A stretch of 64,000 nt of DNA from Powellomyces hirtus. Its lineage: Eukaryota > Chytridiomycota > Chytridiomycetes > Spizellomycetales > Powellomycetaceae. This document shows, one piece after another, positions 8,226 through 17,189 of this stretch; within the stretch, counting starts at the first letter, position 1, and each line of letters opens with the position of its first letter. The position numbers and the translations under genes were made by a program. Location of the stretch: the NCBI GenBank assembly GCA_025526995.1, contig JAHLKG010000023.1:186001-250000 (forward strand). The letters run 5' to 3'. The notes below the pieces were generated by a model that ran no database searches, was not told the DNA's origin, and saw only the letters and a list, made by a program, of their open reading frames with translations.

Positions 8226-10895
8226 TTACTCAGACTCAGACTCAGATCTACTCAGATGGGCTGGCCTGCCATTCCCGTCAATCATGGAACGGACAATAAG
8301 ATCAAAGTTCCTGACGCTTGCCATGTCTCGGTTCCAGTACAGGTATGGCAATCCTGTTCGAGGACTTGGCGGCCATCCCGCAGCGGCGCATTCTGCACAA
8401 CCGAGCTGAGAGAGAGAGAGAGTTTAGGCACCCGAGAACACCAAAAGACTTGCGCTAACACACTCACCAAACCATAGACTTCTTCAAGAATGTGCTCCCG
8501 CCACGGCCGTGCAGAGGGGCGCTTTGGCAGGACGTTCCTGGAAAGGCGAGTGTGACAGTGCGGGCAGAAGGAAGAAGTTCTGAACTCATCGATGAGGAAG
8601 CAAGGTATGTGGTGCTTGTTGAAAAGCTTTCGGAAACCTGCAACCTTTGTCGGAGCGTGAAACTTCTTGTGCCTGGCACGTGCCTCACTTTGCCAATCGC
8701 CCAACACGACCATGAGCTTGGGGCTAAAGTATGCCCGCATGCGCTGAATCAGCAAGTCTTCAGACCGCTGACGAAGCCGAAATGCATTGACCTTCATGAG
8801 TGACCAGTTTTCGCTTTTACGGAGGGTTGCTAGAGGTGTGGAGACAGTCATTAGTCGACAGACATTGACAACATTGACAAGATCTTGAAGTCGTTGATGT
8901 TTAGTCCCTTGACATCACATCTGGCCACATACCGCCAGCATAGAATTCTGAGAGAAGGGGATAAACGTCTGCTTGCCATGTAAGCCAATCTTGAAAGCTG
9001 TTCACGTTCATAGTGGCGTACGAAGGGGTTTCTCGTTCGATGTCCTCAATCCGTTGCCGCGGCCCCACAAAGCCTGATGGATATGGAGCAGGCCTTGATC
9101 CGAGAAACAGCTGGTGGCGACGCGTCTTTCTTTCCCTCGTGTCATTCGCTCGCTGGGATGATGTGTACCGCATAGTCCTGCAAGCGTTGGCACCCTGAAC
9201 GCCGGGTTGATGCAACTCCTTCATGAACAGAAGATCGCGCTTGTTGGGGTCAATCAAGATGATCTGGCGCCTTGATGCAGCGGCATCAACTTGTTGAAGG
9301 CGAGTAAGATTTGCGGGATGATCGATGTACATCCGTCTCAGCTCGGTTTTCCTCATCGCCTTAGTCATCCTTTTTTTCGGGCCACCTCTGCCGGCTTTAG
9401 ATGCAAGAGGTGATTTGAGCATGACAGATATGCCTGTGCCGTCTGTCGATATGGTGCCATCAAACTGGTGCGTGCCCCGTATGGGCACGGAAGATTCGGC
9501 TTGTCCTCGAACCTGATATACGGTGCGACCCCATTGATGGAAGGCGGAATGCGAAAGATTGAAGCACTCTCCCCAGAGCCGGTGGTGCTGACCTTTAAGG
9601 CTGAGCTTGCGGTGCGACTTCAGGAGGACTACATCCCGGAGCAACTTTGTGTCAATGGTCGTGTATGCCAGTATATGACCACGCTGCAATGGAAGCGCGT
9701 TGAAAAGAGCGAACTCCCAAGTTTCAAATCGACGGGCAAGATTCAGATAGGCACGCACGTATCTCTTGGGATAAATGACAACGTCCACATCCACATTAAC
9801 ATCAGACTCTCTGTTTCCGGCCCCAGTCCACAAGTTGAAAGCACGGTCAGGCAGCAGTGCCCAGACTTCCTCGAGGACTTCGAATTCCAAGGATGTCAAG
9901 TTGGACTGCAGGTTGGCAAGTGTGTCTTGGGATTGCCACGCAGCTTCAGGCGAGAGCGTGTATTTTTTGACGATTGCAGCCGCCCTCCAGAGCCGATGGA
10001 TGGCCGCACGCGCATTCGGTCGTGACCATGGTCGCCGGGCCAATATTCGAGTCAGCTCCTTGACACCCAACCGCCAGTTGATGCAAGATCGCACCTTATC
10101 GCAAAAATGCATTTTGATGTTGGTGTTGATGTTGGTGACAATGCTGGTTGCGGTGAAGTTGATCCCATTCTGAATATAGGACCCATGAGTGGAGGGAGCA
10201 AATCTGGCAGCCGTTGTGAATTGCTGCATGATAGGTCGGAGACTTGTCGTGATTGCTACCTTTCTTGGCGCGCGAGGGTTGTATGCAGGGTTTTGGAGAA
10301 GTGTGAGAACAATCTGTACATGTTTGTCGTCGACGACTGGAAAGACAGCGTTTGGCGCAATCTGCATCAGCCAGAACTTGATAGCCCATGTCCCATGTTG
10401 GGCATGTTGATGCATTGCTGCGACGTATGACCGTAATCTCGACAACTGCGCAGCCGTGCCAATCCAGGCCGCATCAAAATGGCCCTTGTTGCTGACCACA
10501 CTAGACGCGGGAGGATCTCAAAGCTTCCTCCTCCTCATTCTCTGTCGGATCGCGGGTCGGTCAGAGGGAGATTTGGGAGGCTCCGAGCTGAAGGACTCAT
10601 CGTCGTCGCTGGAAGAGGAGCTTGGGTCTCCCGGATCGTCGTCAGCAAACAGATTCCGAAGTAGGCTGGCAGGAACTCGACGGACAAAGGGTGGGGGTTT
10701 GACAGGCGGTGGGGGAGGTGCAGGAAACGGAGCATTGGCATCCTGTGGACAGGGCGGCCTGGAAAGCGACAATGCATTAACATGCTGTGAGATTGGCTGT
10801 GGACTCATAATAACAGCGGCATCTTACCTCTTTCTTCTTCTTTTCTTCGGGGGCCACCTGTCATCGTGATCGGGGAATGATGTTGTGCGAATCAT
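8226..10895 (-). CDS. Fanzor (eukaryotic TnpB-like RNA-guided nuclease), one in-frame TGA
   Basis: Fanzor proteins are eukaryotic relatives of TnpB that use a guide RNA to cut DNA, usually from within transposons. Four exons, 10828-10895, 8933-10758, 8468-8829 and 8226-8405, fit in phase to 812 codons including the stop. Exon 1 ends in the basic PPKKRRRKR, a likely nuclear localisation signal. Landmarks: STDGTGISVML near codon 465; RuvC-I ILIDPNKRDLLF with Asp about codon 526; VVLGDW near 676; RuvC-II LIDEFRTSSFCPHCH with Glu about 713 and the first zinc-finger Cys pair; second Cys pair GCAEC near 757; RuvC-III YWNRDMASVRNF with Asp about 779. All three acidic residues are present. The only defect seen is a TGA at 10518-10520 (codon 103, LRRRK region), which a CGA to TGA change would explain. 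No alternative intron removes it. It could be a pseudogene, an allele or a sequencing error. Confidence 0.88.
8861..8903 (+). repeat. Hairpin-forming repeat, copy 1 (in Fanzor intron 2)
   Basis: Matches 10902-10944 at 37 of 43 positions in the same orientation. The core AACATTGACAA ... TCGTTGATGTT is an imperfect inverted repeat around GATCTTGAAG. It lies inside the intron between the second and third Fanzor exons. Confidence 0.6.
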
Positions 10896-10901
10896 GCTCT
10901 T

Positions 10902-10944
10902 GACATAGACAACATCAACGAGATCTCGAAGTCGTCGATGTTTA
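10902..10944 (+). repeat. Hairpin-forming repeat, copy 2 (just 5' of Fanzor ATG)
   Basis: AACATCAACGA ... TCGTCGATGTT pairs with one mismatch. It starts 7 bases upstream of the Fanzor start codon, so it would lie in the 5' leader of the transcript. Confidence 0.6.
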
Positions 10945-11303
10945 ACTTAATGGCGAGGTACACTGGAATGCACACAGAAATGTTGTCAATCAATGAAATG
11001 GTCAAAAAACGCGAAATCAAATAACTCTGTCAATACCTGTCCAAATGGGCCGAGACAGCGATATTCCTACTCGCCAGGGCCCACTCTACGATGGGGTAAT
11101 GCGGCGGGGATCTGTGTTGGGTTGGGAAAGCGAAATGCGCACAGAGATGTTGTCCGTAGTCAAAAAAAAAACCCGTCAAGAAAAGTAGGGGAAGATTGTA
11201 ATAAGAGGAGTAGAGTAAACAAGTATGAGGCGGGAAGCGGATATATTTCTAAACGGTTAGAGAGGTACTCCAGTATTTATACTTCCTGCGTATTGCGCTT
11301 ATA
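10945..11303. other. Region upstream of Fanzor
   Basis: No coding signal. Two loosely similar stretches contain TGCACACAGAAATGTTGTC (10970s) and TGCGCACAGAGATGTTGTCC (11130s), which may be a short direct repeat. Confidence 0.35.
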
Positions 11304-11466
11304 GGGCCAATTATTAAGCCGCTATGCCGCTTTTTCTTATCGATCATGGATACAGATGATCCATCTCTGTGCTGGGGGAAATGGCTGTGCATTATGGCAG
11401 GGCTGCGGCGCGTTTTTCATATGATACACTGTATAATAAGCGGCGGAGCGGCTTAATAATTGGCCC
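11304..11466. mobile_element. 163-base MITE with 27-base terminal inverted repeats
   Basis: The left end GGGCCAATTATTAAGCCGC and the right end's reverse complement are identical over the first 20 bases, and 25 of 27 overall. Each end is followed outward by TA, and the symmetry continues as CTTATA/TATAAG. No coding capacity. TA flanks suggest mobilisation by a Tc1/mariner-type transposase. Confidence 0.7.
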
Positions 11467-12812
11467 TATAAGCCCCAGCATTGGGCGCTTTACCCAAAAA
11501 GGAAGTATCCAGGACGCCGAATGGGAACGGCACTTGTGAGAATGGCTCAGTCACCATTGACTCATCGCCGAGACGAACTGCACACGTCTCAGAACTGCAC
11601 TGACAGTCGACGAAGTTCCCTCTCCCGAGGAAGCCTCTGTGAGGATACTGACTGAGACTTGGCCTAAAGCCTGCAAAGTACATTCATTCACTTGTATTCG
11701 CCAACATCACTGAATTCAGCTCATTAACCCTGTAAACTCTTCAAACAAGGCTCTCTCACAAAAGACAGCAGCACCAAGCTACGACTCGATCACCAAAGCA
11801 CGAGCCACAAAAGGCCATCTGCCATGGAAGGCAAAAACAACGTCGGGAGCTGCTCCACCATTCAATCCCACTCTCCCCACCGCCCCACTCACATTGGGGG
11901 ATGTTTACCCATCAAATACTAGTCACCCAGCCCCCCATCCTTGCGGTCTTCCCTCGGAGTCTTCAAGGAGTCGACAATTAACCCGCAGTCTTCTCAGGAG
12001 ACGACCTTTGACATTACCTTTGCCGGGGGGCGGGGCCTCCCTCACCTCCCTCACGGGGGAGGCCACCCCCCCCCCCCCCCCCGGCGGCAAAACACCTAGC
12101 GAGTGCAAGGATATTTTCGACTGGCCTGGCAAGGTACTGTTAGTTAGTCGCTCTGCTCACCTTGGGCACGTTTCCATCTATTTCTGCTCTTCTCACCGCG
12201 TCTCTCACACCTACAGTGTTCTATGGCTTCTGCTGGGGCGGTTCTGCTCCTGGGCCGGGTGCCCCTCGGGCCTGAGCATCGAGGAAGAACCTCGAGGAAG
12301 AACCACGAGCGGAGAACATTCGACGTCTACTTCTAACACCTCATCCGATCCTTCAATGACAACATCATAGTCGCGTGTTTTGGTGCAGATGAGGGAAGCC
12401 AAATGCCAGGTACAGATGAGGCAAGCAATGGGTGAATTGGTGGCACACATGGGTGCAATTTGTTGGCGGCTGTTGCAGATGTACTAAACAAAAATAAATA
12501 AATAAATTAATATATTATGTAAATGAATATGTTATGTAAATGAATCTGCGCAATTGGAATACTGGTGTAAGAATTCCCTGTCACGATTCCCTGTGTATAA
12601 ATTCATCGCGGCTGTCGAAAACCTGTCAAAATTCTTTCACGATTTAGGCCACCGACAACATCAACGACTTGCCGTAGTCTTCAACGTTTGCAATCATCCA
12701 CGACATCGACGACTTGCCAAAATCTGCAACGTTTCCAACTTCTCTGACCCTCGGCAACGTCAAACATCTCTCTACCTTTCCAATCTTTCTTTACGCGCGC
12801 GCTCTACCGAAA
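11467..12812. other. Long non-coding stretch before the 303-residue ORF
   Basis: Open frames at 11894-12370 have no family signature and run through a C/G homopolymer near 12068-12083, so I do not call them. A TATAAAT at 12596-12602 lies about 215 bases before the ATG at 12813 and is a plausible promoter. The 12650-12735 part holds two copies of the hairpin-like repeat. Confidence 0.4.
12654..12734 (+). repeat. Hairpin-like repeat, copies 3 and 4 (degenerate)
   Basis: Two adjacent units, GACAACATCAACGACTTG (12654 on) and GACATCGACGACTTGCC (12702 on), each followed by a CAACGTTT segment. They resemble copies 1 and 2 but pair less well. They sit in the putative 5' leader of the ORF starting at 12813. 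Confidence 0.45.
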
Positions 12813-13724
12813 ATGCCCCCCAAAGCAGCTCTCGACCATGCACTCTGCCATGTAGATCCTGCAGGCATACAGGGAGTGGCTTATGACGGCGGAATGTACG
12901 ATTGGTCACTTTCCGATTGTAACACCTGGGGAGCTGTTTTGGGAAAGATATTGGTGGAATGGCTTTGTTGCCTAACCGGAGTCTCCAGCCCCCCGCCGGA
13001 TGCTCTAAAGCTGCTGTACGGGAGGGTTCCTGGCATTGCCCGTCCCCCTGGTTCCCAAGCGCCAGGATGGCTTACGGCTGCTGTCTCGCCGAGGCCGGGT
13101 CACTGCGAAGGTGGAGGCAACACCATCCCCCATATCCCACTACCAACCCAGATCGGTCAGTCGCTTCACACCATCTTCGGTGCTCTAGATGTGGTCCCCT
13201 CTGCCAGGGCAGAGCGCATAGGGTTTTACAGAAAAGCCACAGATGTGGGCGCACATATCAAACCCGCTCCTCTTGAAGGAATTGTTGAAACAGATCCCGC
13301 AGACGGTGTCACTCTGAAAACGGTGCAATGGGTTCTTACGGGGGCTGGCCCCAGGAGCAAGACCTGGAATTTCCACAAGTGGGATAACCAGAATAGGCAA
13401 CAAGCAGTGGCCATCTTGGAATCGGCAAGGGCCACCATCGAGGCCATCTACGATGCCCACATCTGCCTGCAGGAAGTACTGCTCACCAGCGATTCGCCGG
13501 TACTCAGTGCTCCGTTAGCATATCACCACTTTCGAGCCATTAACGCCATCGCTCGTCTGCAAGAGAGCCTTACCATTATCCAGCTCAACGGCAACTTTGT
13601 GTTCATGGCGGACATGAACAACGTTGATATATGCGTAGCCTTCGGGAATAGCAGTGCTATACCACCTTCAGGGTGGGCACCCTCTTGTCAACTTCCGCAT
13701 CGCTGGTTTATGGATCCCATTTAA
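12813..13724 (+). CDS. Uncharacterised 303-residue protein
   Basis: A single-exon frame from ATG 12813 (context GAAAATGCC) to TAA. I do not recognise a family. The sequence is balanced in composition, not repeat-derived, and contains WSLSDCNTWGAVLGKILVEW near residue 30, a proline/glycine-rich middle, VETDPADGVTLKTVQWVL, and a helical C-terminal part (QAVAILESARATIEAIYDAH). No signal peptide or transmembrane helix is evident. It converges with the dioxygenase gene at 13899-15119 and has hairpin-like repeats at both its 5' and 3' sides, so it may be cargo of the same mobile unit. A TATAAAT lies 215 bases upstream. Confidence 0.5.
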   Translation: MPPKAALDHALCHVDPAGIQGVAYDGGMYDWSLSDCNTWGAVLGKILVEWLCCLTGVSSPPPDALKLLYGRVPGIARPPGSQAPGWLTAAVSPRPGHCEGGGNTIPHIPLPTQIGQSLHTIFGALDVVPSARAERIGFYRKATDVGAHIKPAPLEGIVETDPADGVTLKTVQWVLTGAGPRSKTWNFHKWDNQNRQQAVAILESARATIEAIYDAHICLQEVLLTSDSPVLSAPLAYHHFRAINAIARLQESLTIIQLNGNFVFMADMNNVDICVAFGNSSAIPPSGWAPSCQLPHRWFMDPI

Positions 13725-13818
13725 GTGCATTGGTTATGTCTCTGTGTTAGTATTAGTATAAAGTCTTTCAATATATTCCGGTTCACCACATATGTCCGTC
13801 TGTTGGCTGATCTACGTA

Positions 13819-13885
13819 AGCGACGATTTCAAGAAGTCGCCAACGTCTGCCATCATTGACGATTTCGAGAAGTCGTCAACGTCTG
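13819..13885 (+). repeat. Hairpin-forming repeat, copies 5 and 6
   Basis: Two tandem units: GCGACGATTTCAAGAAGTCGC and TTGACGATTTCGAGAAGTCGTCAA, each able to fold into a stem of at least 7 pairs, each followed by CAACGTCTG/AACGTCTG. They lie between two convergent genes, where they could also serve as a transcription end signal. Confidence 0.55.
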
Positions 13886-13898
13886 TGATAACGGTCCT

Positions 13899-15119
13899 TT
13901 ATGTCGGAATGCCAGTCAAAATCAACTGGTGCATCTTGAAGACAATCGTGAAGCGTTCAATGCCTTTCCACTTCCGTACAAAGTGCTCCAGCGCGAATGA
14001 ACGGATGAAGATAATGTCGCCGCATTGGAAAGGGAACTTGAGTTGCAAGTCGGCGAGGCAGAATTCTCCTTCACGAAAGTCACCGAGACATACAACGGCA
14101 CACCAACCGTAACGGGAGTCGCGCAAGTCACGGTGTTTCTTCACGTACTCGTTTATGACAAGAACCATCATTGCGAACGTCTGGTTGCGGGTGTTTGGGC
14201 CCCAAAACCCGATGCCCGACCGTGGCATTCGTGCCCATGCCTTTCTGTAGGCCGCTGCCATCTCGGGATACAGTGCGGCAAAGCATTTCGTAACGAGTAA
14301 GCACATCATGCGCACGGGAGTGGACTGGATCCAATCTTGCGTGGCTTTGATTTGTAGGTTGCTGCTACGGGACTCGCGCGACACTGTGGGGACCTTCGAA
14401 GCTTGCGCCTGCCAAACACCGAGGTGATAAATGACGTGCAGTTTGGGCTGGTCATCAAAGGTGACATGACGGTTATCAGGTTTCACCATTGGCAAGCTGC
14501 CAGGGGGGTAATTGCGCAAGAAACGTCATAACTCAATTGTCAGATGATCGCAGAGGATTTCGGGGAGTGCGCCAGGTATGTAACAGCACAAACGGCTCTT
14601 TTTGCAGTCGGCGGCAATAAACAGGGTCCTCGGGATCTCAAGATAGCTTTGGGCTTCTTGTATGCTCTTCTCGAACTCCTCTTCGGGTGATAAAGGCTTC
14701 CCCGAGACTGGCGATATCGTTGATGACCGTGCTTGTTGTTTATTCTGTTGCTGCGCCAGATCATCCAGTGAAACGGTCAACTGCTGATCCCACGCCGTCC
14801 TTCGTGCCAGAGCGTCCTCCAAACGGCGTATAACGCAGTTGTAGAACACCGGGAATGGCTTGTCAGAGACAATCAGCGCAGAATTCTCGTGCGTGGGGGA
14901 CCGTATGCTCCACGGCTCTTCCCCCATGCTGCACTCGAGTGGAACCCCATTCACCAAGGCGTCCGTTCTGCGCCATTCATCAGAGGCAAATCCATCGCAC
15001 AGTTCCTGGGAGTACGTTGGATGAAAGCCGAGGTTGCTCTTGCATCTTTGTCGCTTGCGCTTGCCTTGGGCCATCCTGTTCCATGAGAATAGCATTAGAC
15101 TCAAGAATGTCGACGCCAA
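13899..15119 (-). CDS. TET/JBP-like 2-oxoglutarate/Fe(II) dioxygenase, one in-frame TGA
   Basis: The C-terminal part has the double-stranded beta-helix pattern of fungal TET/JBP proteins, which oxidise 5-methylcytosine or thymine in DNA. It shows the iron-binding HRD in NEYVKKHRDLRDS, then WCAVVCLGDFREGEFCLADL, CGDIIFI, the distal iron ligand in ALEHFV, and the 2-oxoglutarate arginine in GIERFTIVF. Upstream is a basic start (GKRKRQRCK) and an acidic linker EEEFEKSIQEAQ. A TGA at 14526-14528 interrupts the frame between the two parts; the same frame continues on both sides. ATGs at 15095 and 15074 are possible starts; a 5' exon in 15168-15422 (ATG at 15422) is possible but not shown. Enzyme class is fairly sure, the substrate is inference. 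Confidence 0.7.
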
Positions 15120-15572
15120 CCTCCAACCTCTGGAGCCTCTACATTACCTCTTTCACAATCTCGCTGTCTACCCTGCTGATTGCCGCGGAAATTCAAGCAA
15201 GATGGTGTGCAAGGTGGCAACCAAGATGGCGATCTCGTTGGAAGAGGTACAGTCCCCTGTCCGAAAGACGCGGTTGGAAATCAACGCTAGCAGCATTGGA
15301 TGGAACCATGATCGGAAGTCAAAGGGCCAAACTGTTGATGTCATTATGCCGTTGTTTGATTTTATTTGTGCGTGCGCGAAGTCAATGGGCCACCAGGATA
15401 CACTCAAATCTTCGTATCTCATAAACCCATTTTTCGACTAACCAAATGCAGTTATCACCACTTTACAGACTCGCCAGATCATCACCAAACGCGCGACTAA
15501 GCTCCATGTGAACTTGACAGGGACAGGGTGGAAATAGACTCCCATAACAGAACAGACTCTTCAAACTGACGG
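15120..15572. other. Upstream region of the dioxygenase and LC8 genes
   Basis: Contains a minus-strand 84-codon frame with an ATG (15168-15422) that could be a first exon of the dioxygenase or nothing, and a Tc1-type inverted-repeat end at 15250. Nothing else recognised. Confidence 0.4.
15250..15273 (+). repeat. Orphan Tc1 terminal inverted repeat
   Basis: CAGTCCCCTGTCCGAAAGAC and the following GCGG match the Tc1 end at 6484-6507 with one difference, and TA precedes it. No transposase or second end was found nearby. Confidence 0.6.
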
Positions 15573-15582
15573 TATAAAAAGG
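15573..15582 (+). promoter_or_regulatory. TATA box of the LC8 gene
   Basis: TATAAAAAGG 145 bases upstream of the LC8 ATG. Confidence 0.55.
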
Positions 15583-15629
15583 ACTGCAGCCATCTTTTCG
15601 ACCCACTTTGTACTTCCCTCACCCAGACA

Positions 15630-15712
15630 AAACACATACAACACACACACACACACGCACACACACACACACACCATGCAACACACACACACAAACACAC
15701 ACACACCCGCAT
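15630..15712. repeat. (AC)n microsatellite in the LC8 5' leader
   Basis: Interrupted CA repeat ending six bases before the LC8 start codon. Confidence 0.8.
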
Positions 15713-15717
15713 TCACC

Positions 15718-16029
15718 ATGTCCGACCGCACCGCCGCCATCCACAAGGCCGACATGTCGGAGGAGATGCAGCAGGATGCCGTCGACTGCGCGACTCAAGC
15801 TATGGAAAAGTACAACAATGAAAAGCATATCGCGGCCTTCATCAAGCAAGAATTCGACAAAAAATACAACCCCACGTGGCACTGCATTGTCGGACGGAAT
15901 TTTGGGTCGACCGTGACCCATGAGATGAAGCACTTTACCTGCTTTTATCTGGGACAGTTTGCGATTCCGCTCTTTAAGGTATGGATGATACTACTGTTAT
16001 TCAACGAATATTCCTTTCAGTCTTACTGA
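15718..16029 (+). CDS. DYNLL: Dynein light chain LC8
   Basis: LC8 is a homodimeric hub that binds short linear motifs and forms part of cytoplasmic dynein. Two exons, 15718-15978 and 16021-16029, flank a 42-base intron and give 89 residues, exactly the usual length. The core motifs [39 protein letters not shown] and FYLGQ are all present. The last exon encodes only three residues' worth of sequence (S, Y, stop), matching the family's LFKSG-type end. It lies between a Tc1-like repeat end and a low-complexity tract. Confidence 0.96.
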   Translation: MSDRTAAIHKADMSEEMQQDAVDCATQAMEKYNNEKHIAAFIKQEFDKKYNPTWHCIVGRNFGSTVTHEMKHFTCFYLGQFAIPLFKVWMILLLFNEYSFQSY

Positions 16030-16044
16030 TCTCTTCTTTTTCAG

Positions 16045-16238
16045 CCCCCCCCCCTGCCTCTTCTCCCTCTCCCCCTGCCCCTCCCCCTCCCCCCTCTCGG
16101 GGTTATCCTCCTCCTCCTCCTCTCTCCCCCCCTGCGCCTCCCCCGCCTCCTCCTCCTCTCTCTCCCCGGGCCCCTCCTCCTCCAACAACAACGACAACAA
16201 CAACAACAACGACAACAACAACAACGACAACAACAACG

Positions 16239-16269
<31 letters not shown>

Positions 16270-16370
16270 CGACGACGAGAATGAGGACGACGACGACGAC
16301 AAGGAGGACAATGACGACGATGAGGAGGATGATGATGATGACGACGACGACGACGACGGCTACGACACAC
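16045..16370. repeat. Low-complexity tract 3' of LC8
   Basis: A pyrimidine-rich CCT/CCCT tract (16045-16180) followed by (CAA/CGA)n and (GAC/GAT)n. One + frame stays open from 16022 to a TGA at 16439, giving Ser/Pro-rich, Asn/Asp-rich, then the non-repetitive end YDTPPLTADNLFGASDSEGE. Its status as coding is unproven. Confidence 0.6.
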
Positions 16371-16504
16371 CACCACTCACCGCCGACAACCTTTTTGGGG
16401 CGTCGGACAGCGAGGGTGAGGGCCGTCACCTCGCATGGTGAAGTGCTTTCTTTTGTTCTGTTTTTCTTTTTCCTTCCCGCGTCGAGTGGTGGGAGGAAAT
16501 GAAC

Positions 16505-16925
16505 ATTGGCCTATTATCGTTCCCTCACTTGTATATCTGATTGAAATATATTTCTTCTCACAAATTACAATGTCCAGCTTCAGTGGGTTGTAGTCAGATG
16601 TAGTAGTTGTGGTTTGGGTTGAAAGGTTTTGTTGATTGTTGGGTGTCTGTGTCTGTCGAGGGGGAGTTACTCGAAACCCGCTTGGAGGGTTTGTGGAGAT
16701 GCAAGTCCTATCTTCTTTTATATCTGCAGGCAGCGCAGACGTGTTCCAGGCCTTTCCAGATGTTCCAGACGGCAGTGTGTCAGTCATTGCACAGCCCTGC
16801 CAAGCGCCGTGATCGCTTCGCTACACGTGACACGCTCACATGAGACGGCTTCACCACACGTGATGGATCGGCTCTTAAAGAAGGTAATAAGCGCGTCCCT
16901 AGACGTTCGACGATCAAAAGATCCA
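16505..16925 (+). repeat. Dispersed repeat shared with 50119-50585
   Basis: Two anchor blocks are shared: GGCCTATTATCGTT plus CTTGTATATCTGAT at the start, and GCCCTGCCAAGCGCC, CCACACGTGATGGATCGG and TTAAAGAAGGTAA at the end. In the second copy a Harbinger-like MITE interrupts the last block. Both copies lie just downstream of a host gene (LC8, TAF12). 16926-17189 holds no gene I can support. Confidence 0.65.
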
Positions 16926-17189
16926 AACGGGTAAGGGGGGTCGAGAAAGTATGTACTGTATATATATCCACAGCAAGCAAAAACAAGGCATATGAAGTCC
17001 CAGCTTCTGTTGCGCCGTCGAGAAAGGCTGGGGTTTTGGTACAAGAGCAGTAGGGCTATGCAAAAGCTGTACACACAAGATGGTCGCCAGCCGGTTGGGT
17101 TCTTGAGGGAATGTCAGGCCCCTCTCGCAAGCGCATCCAGAGTCCCTGGATCCAAAAGGGAAATCACAAGAGCAAATCTCCCTCTGTGT

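Noticed and set aside
8074..8477. Two overlapping + frames across the G18 run
   Set aside because: Glycine stretch from a homopolymer, antisense to the last Fanzor exon.
9468..10173. + strand frames of 132 to 185 codons
   Set aside because: Antisense to the Fanzor main exon, which has recognisable RuvC-type motifs.
11894..12370. 158-codon + frame
   Set aside because: Runs through a C homopolymer and a GGGGCCTCCC inverted repeat; composition looks non-coding.
12714..12812. N-terminal extension of the 303-residue ORF
   Set aside because: Begins at TTG and overlaps the hairpin repeat; ATG 12813 is the first ATG in frame.
15981..16502. 173-codon frame rich in Pro and Thr
   Set aside because: It is a translation of pyrimidine and CAA/GAC repeats, starts inside the LC8 intron and has no family motif.
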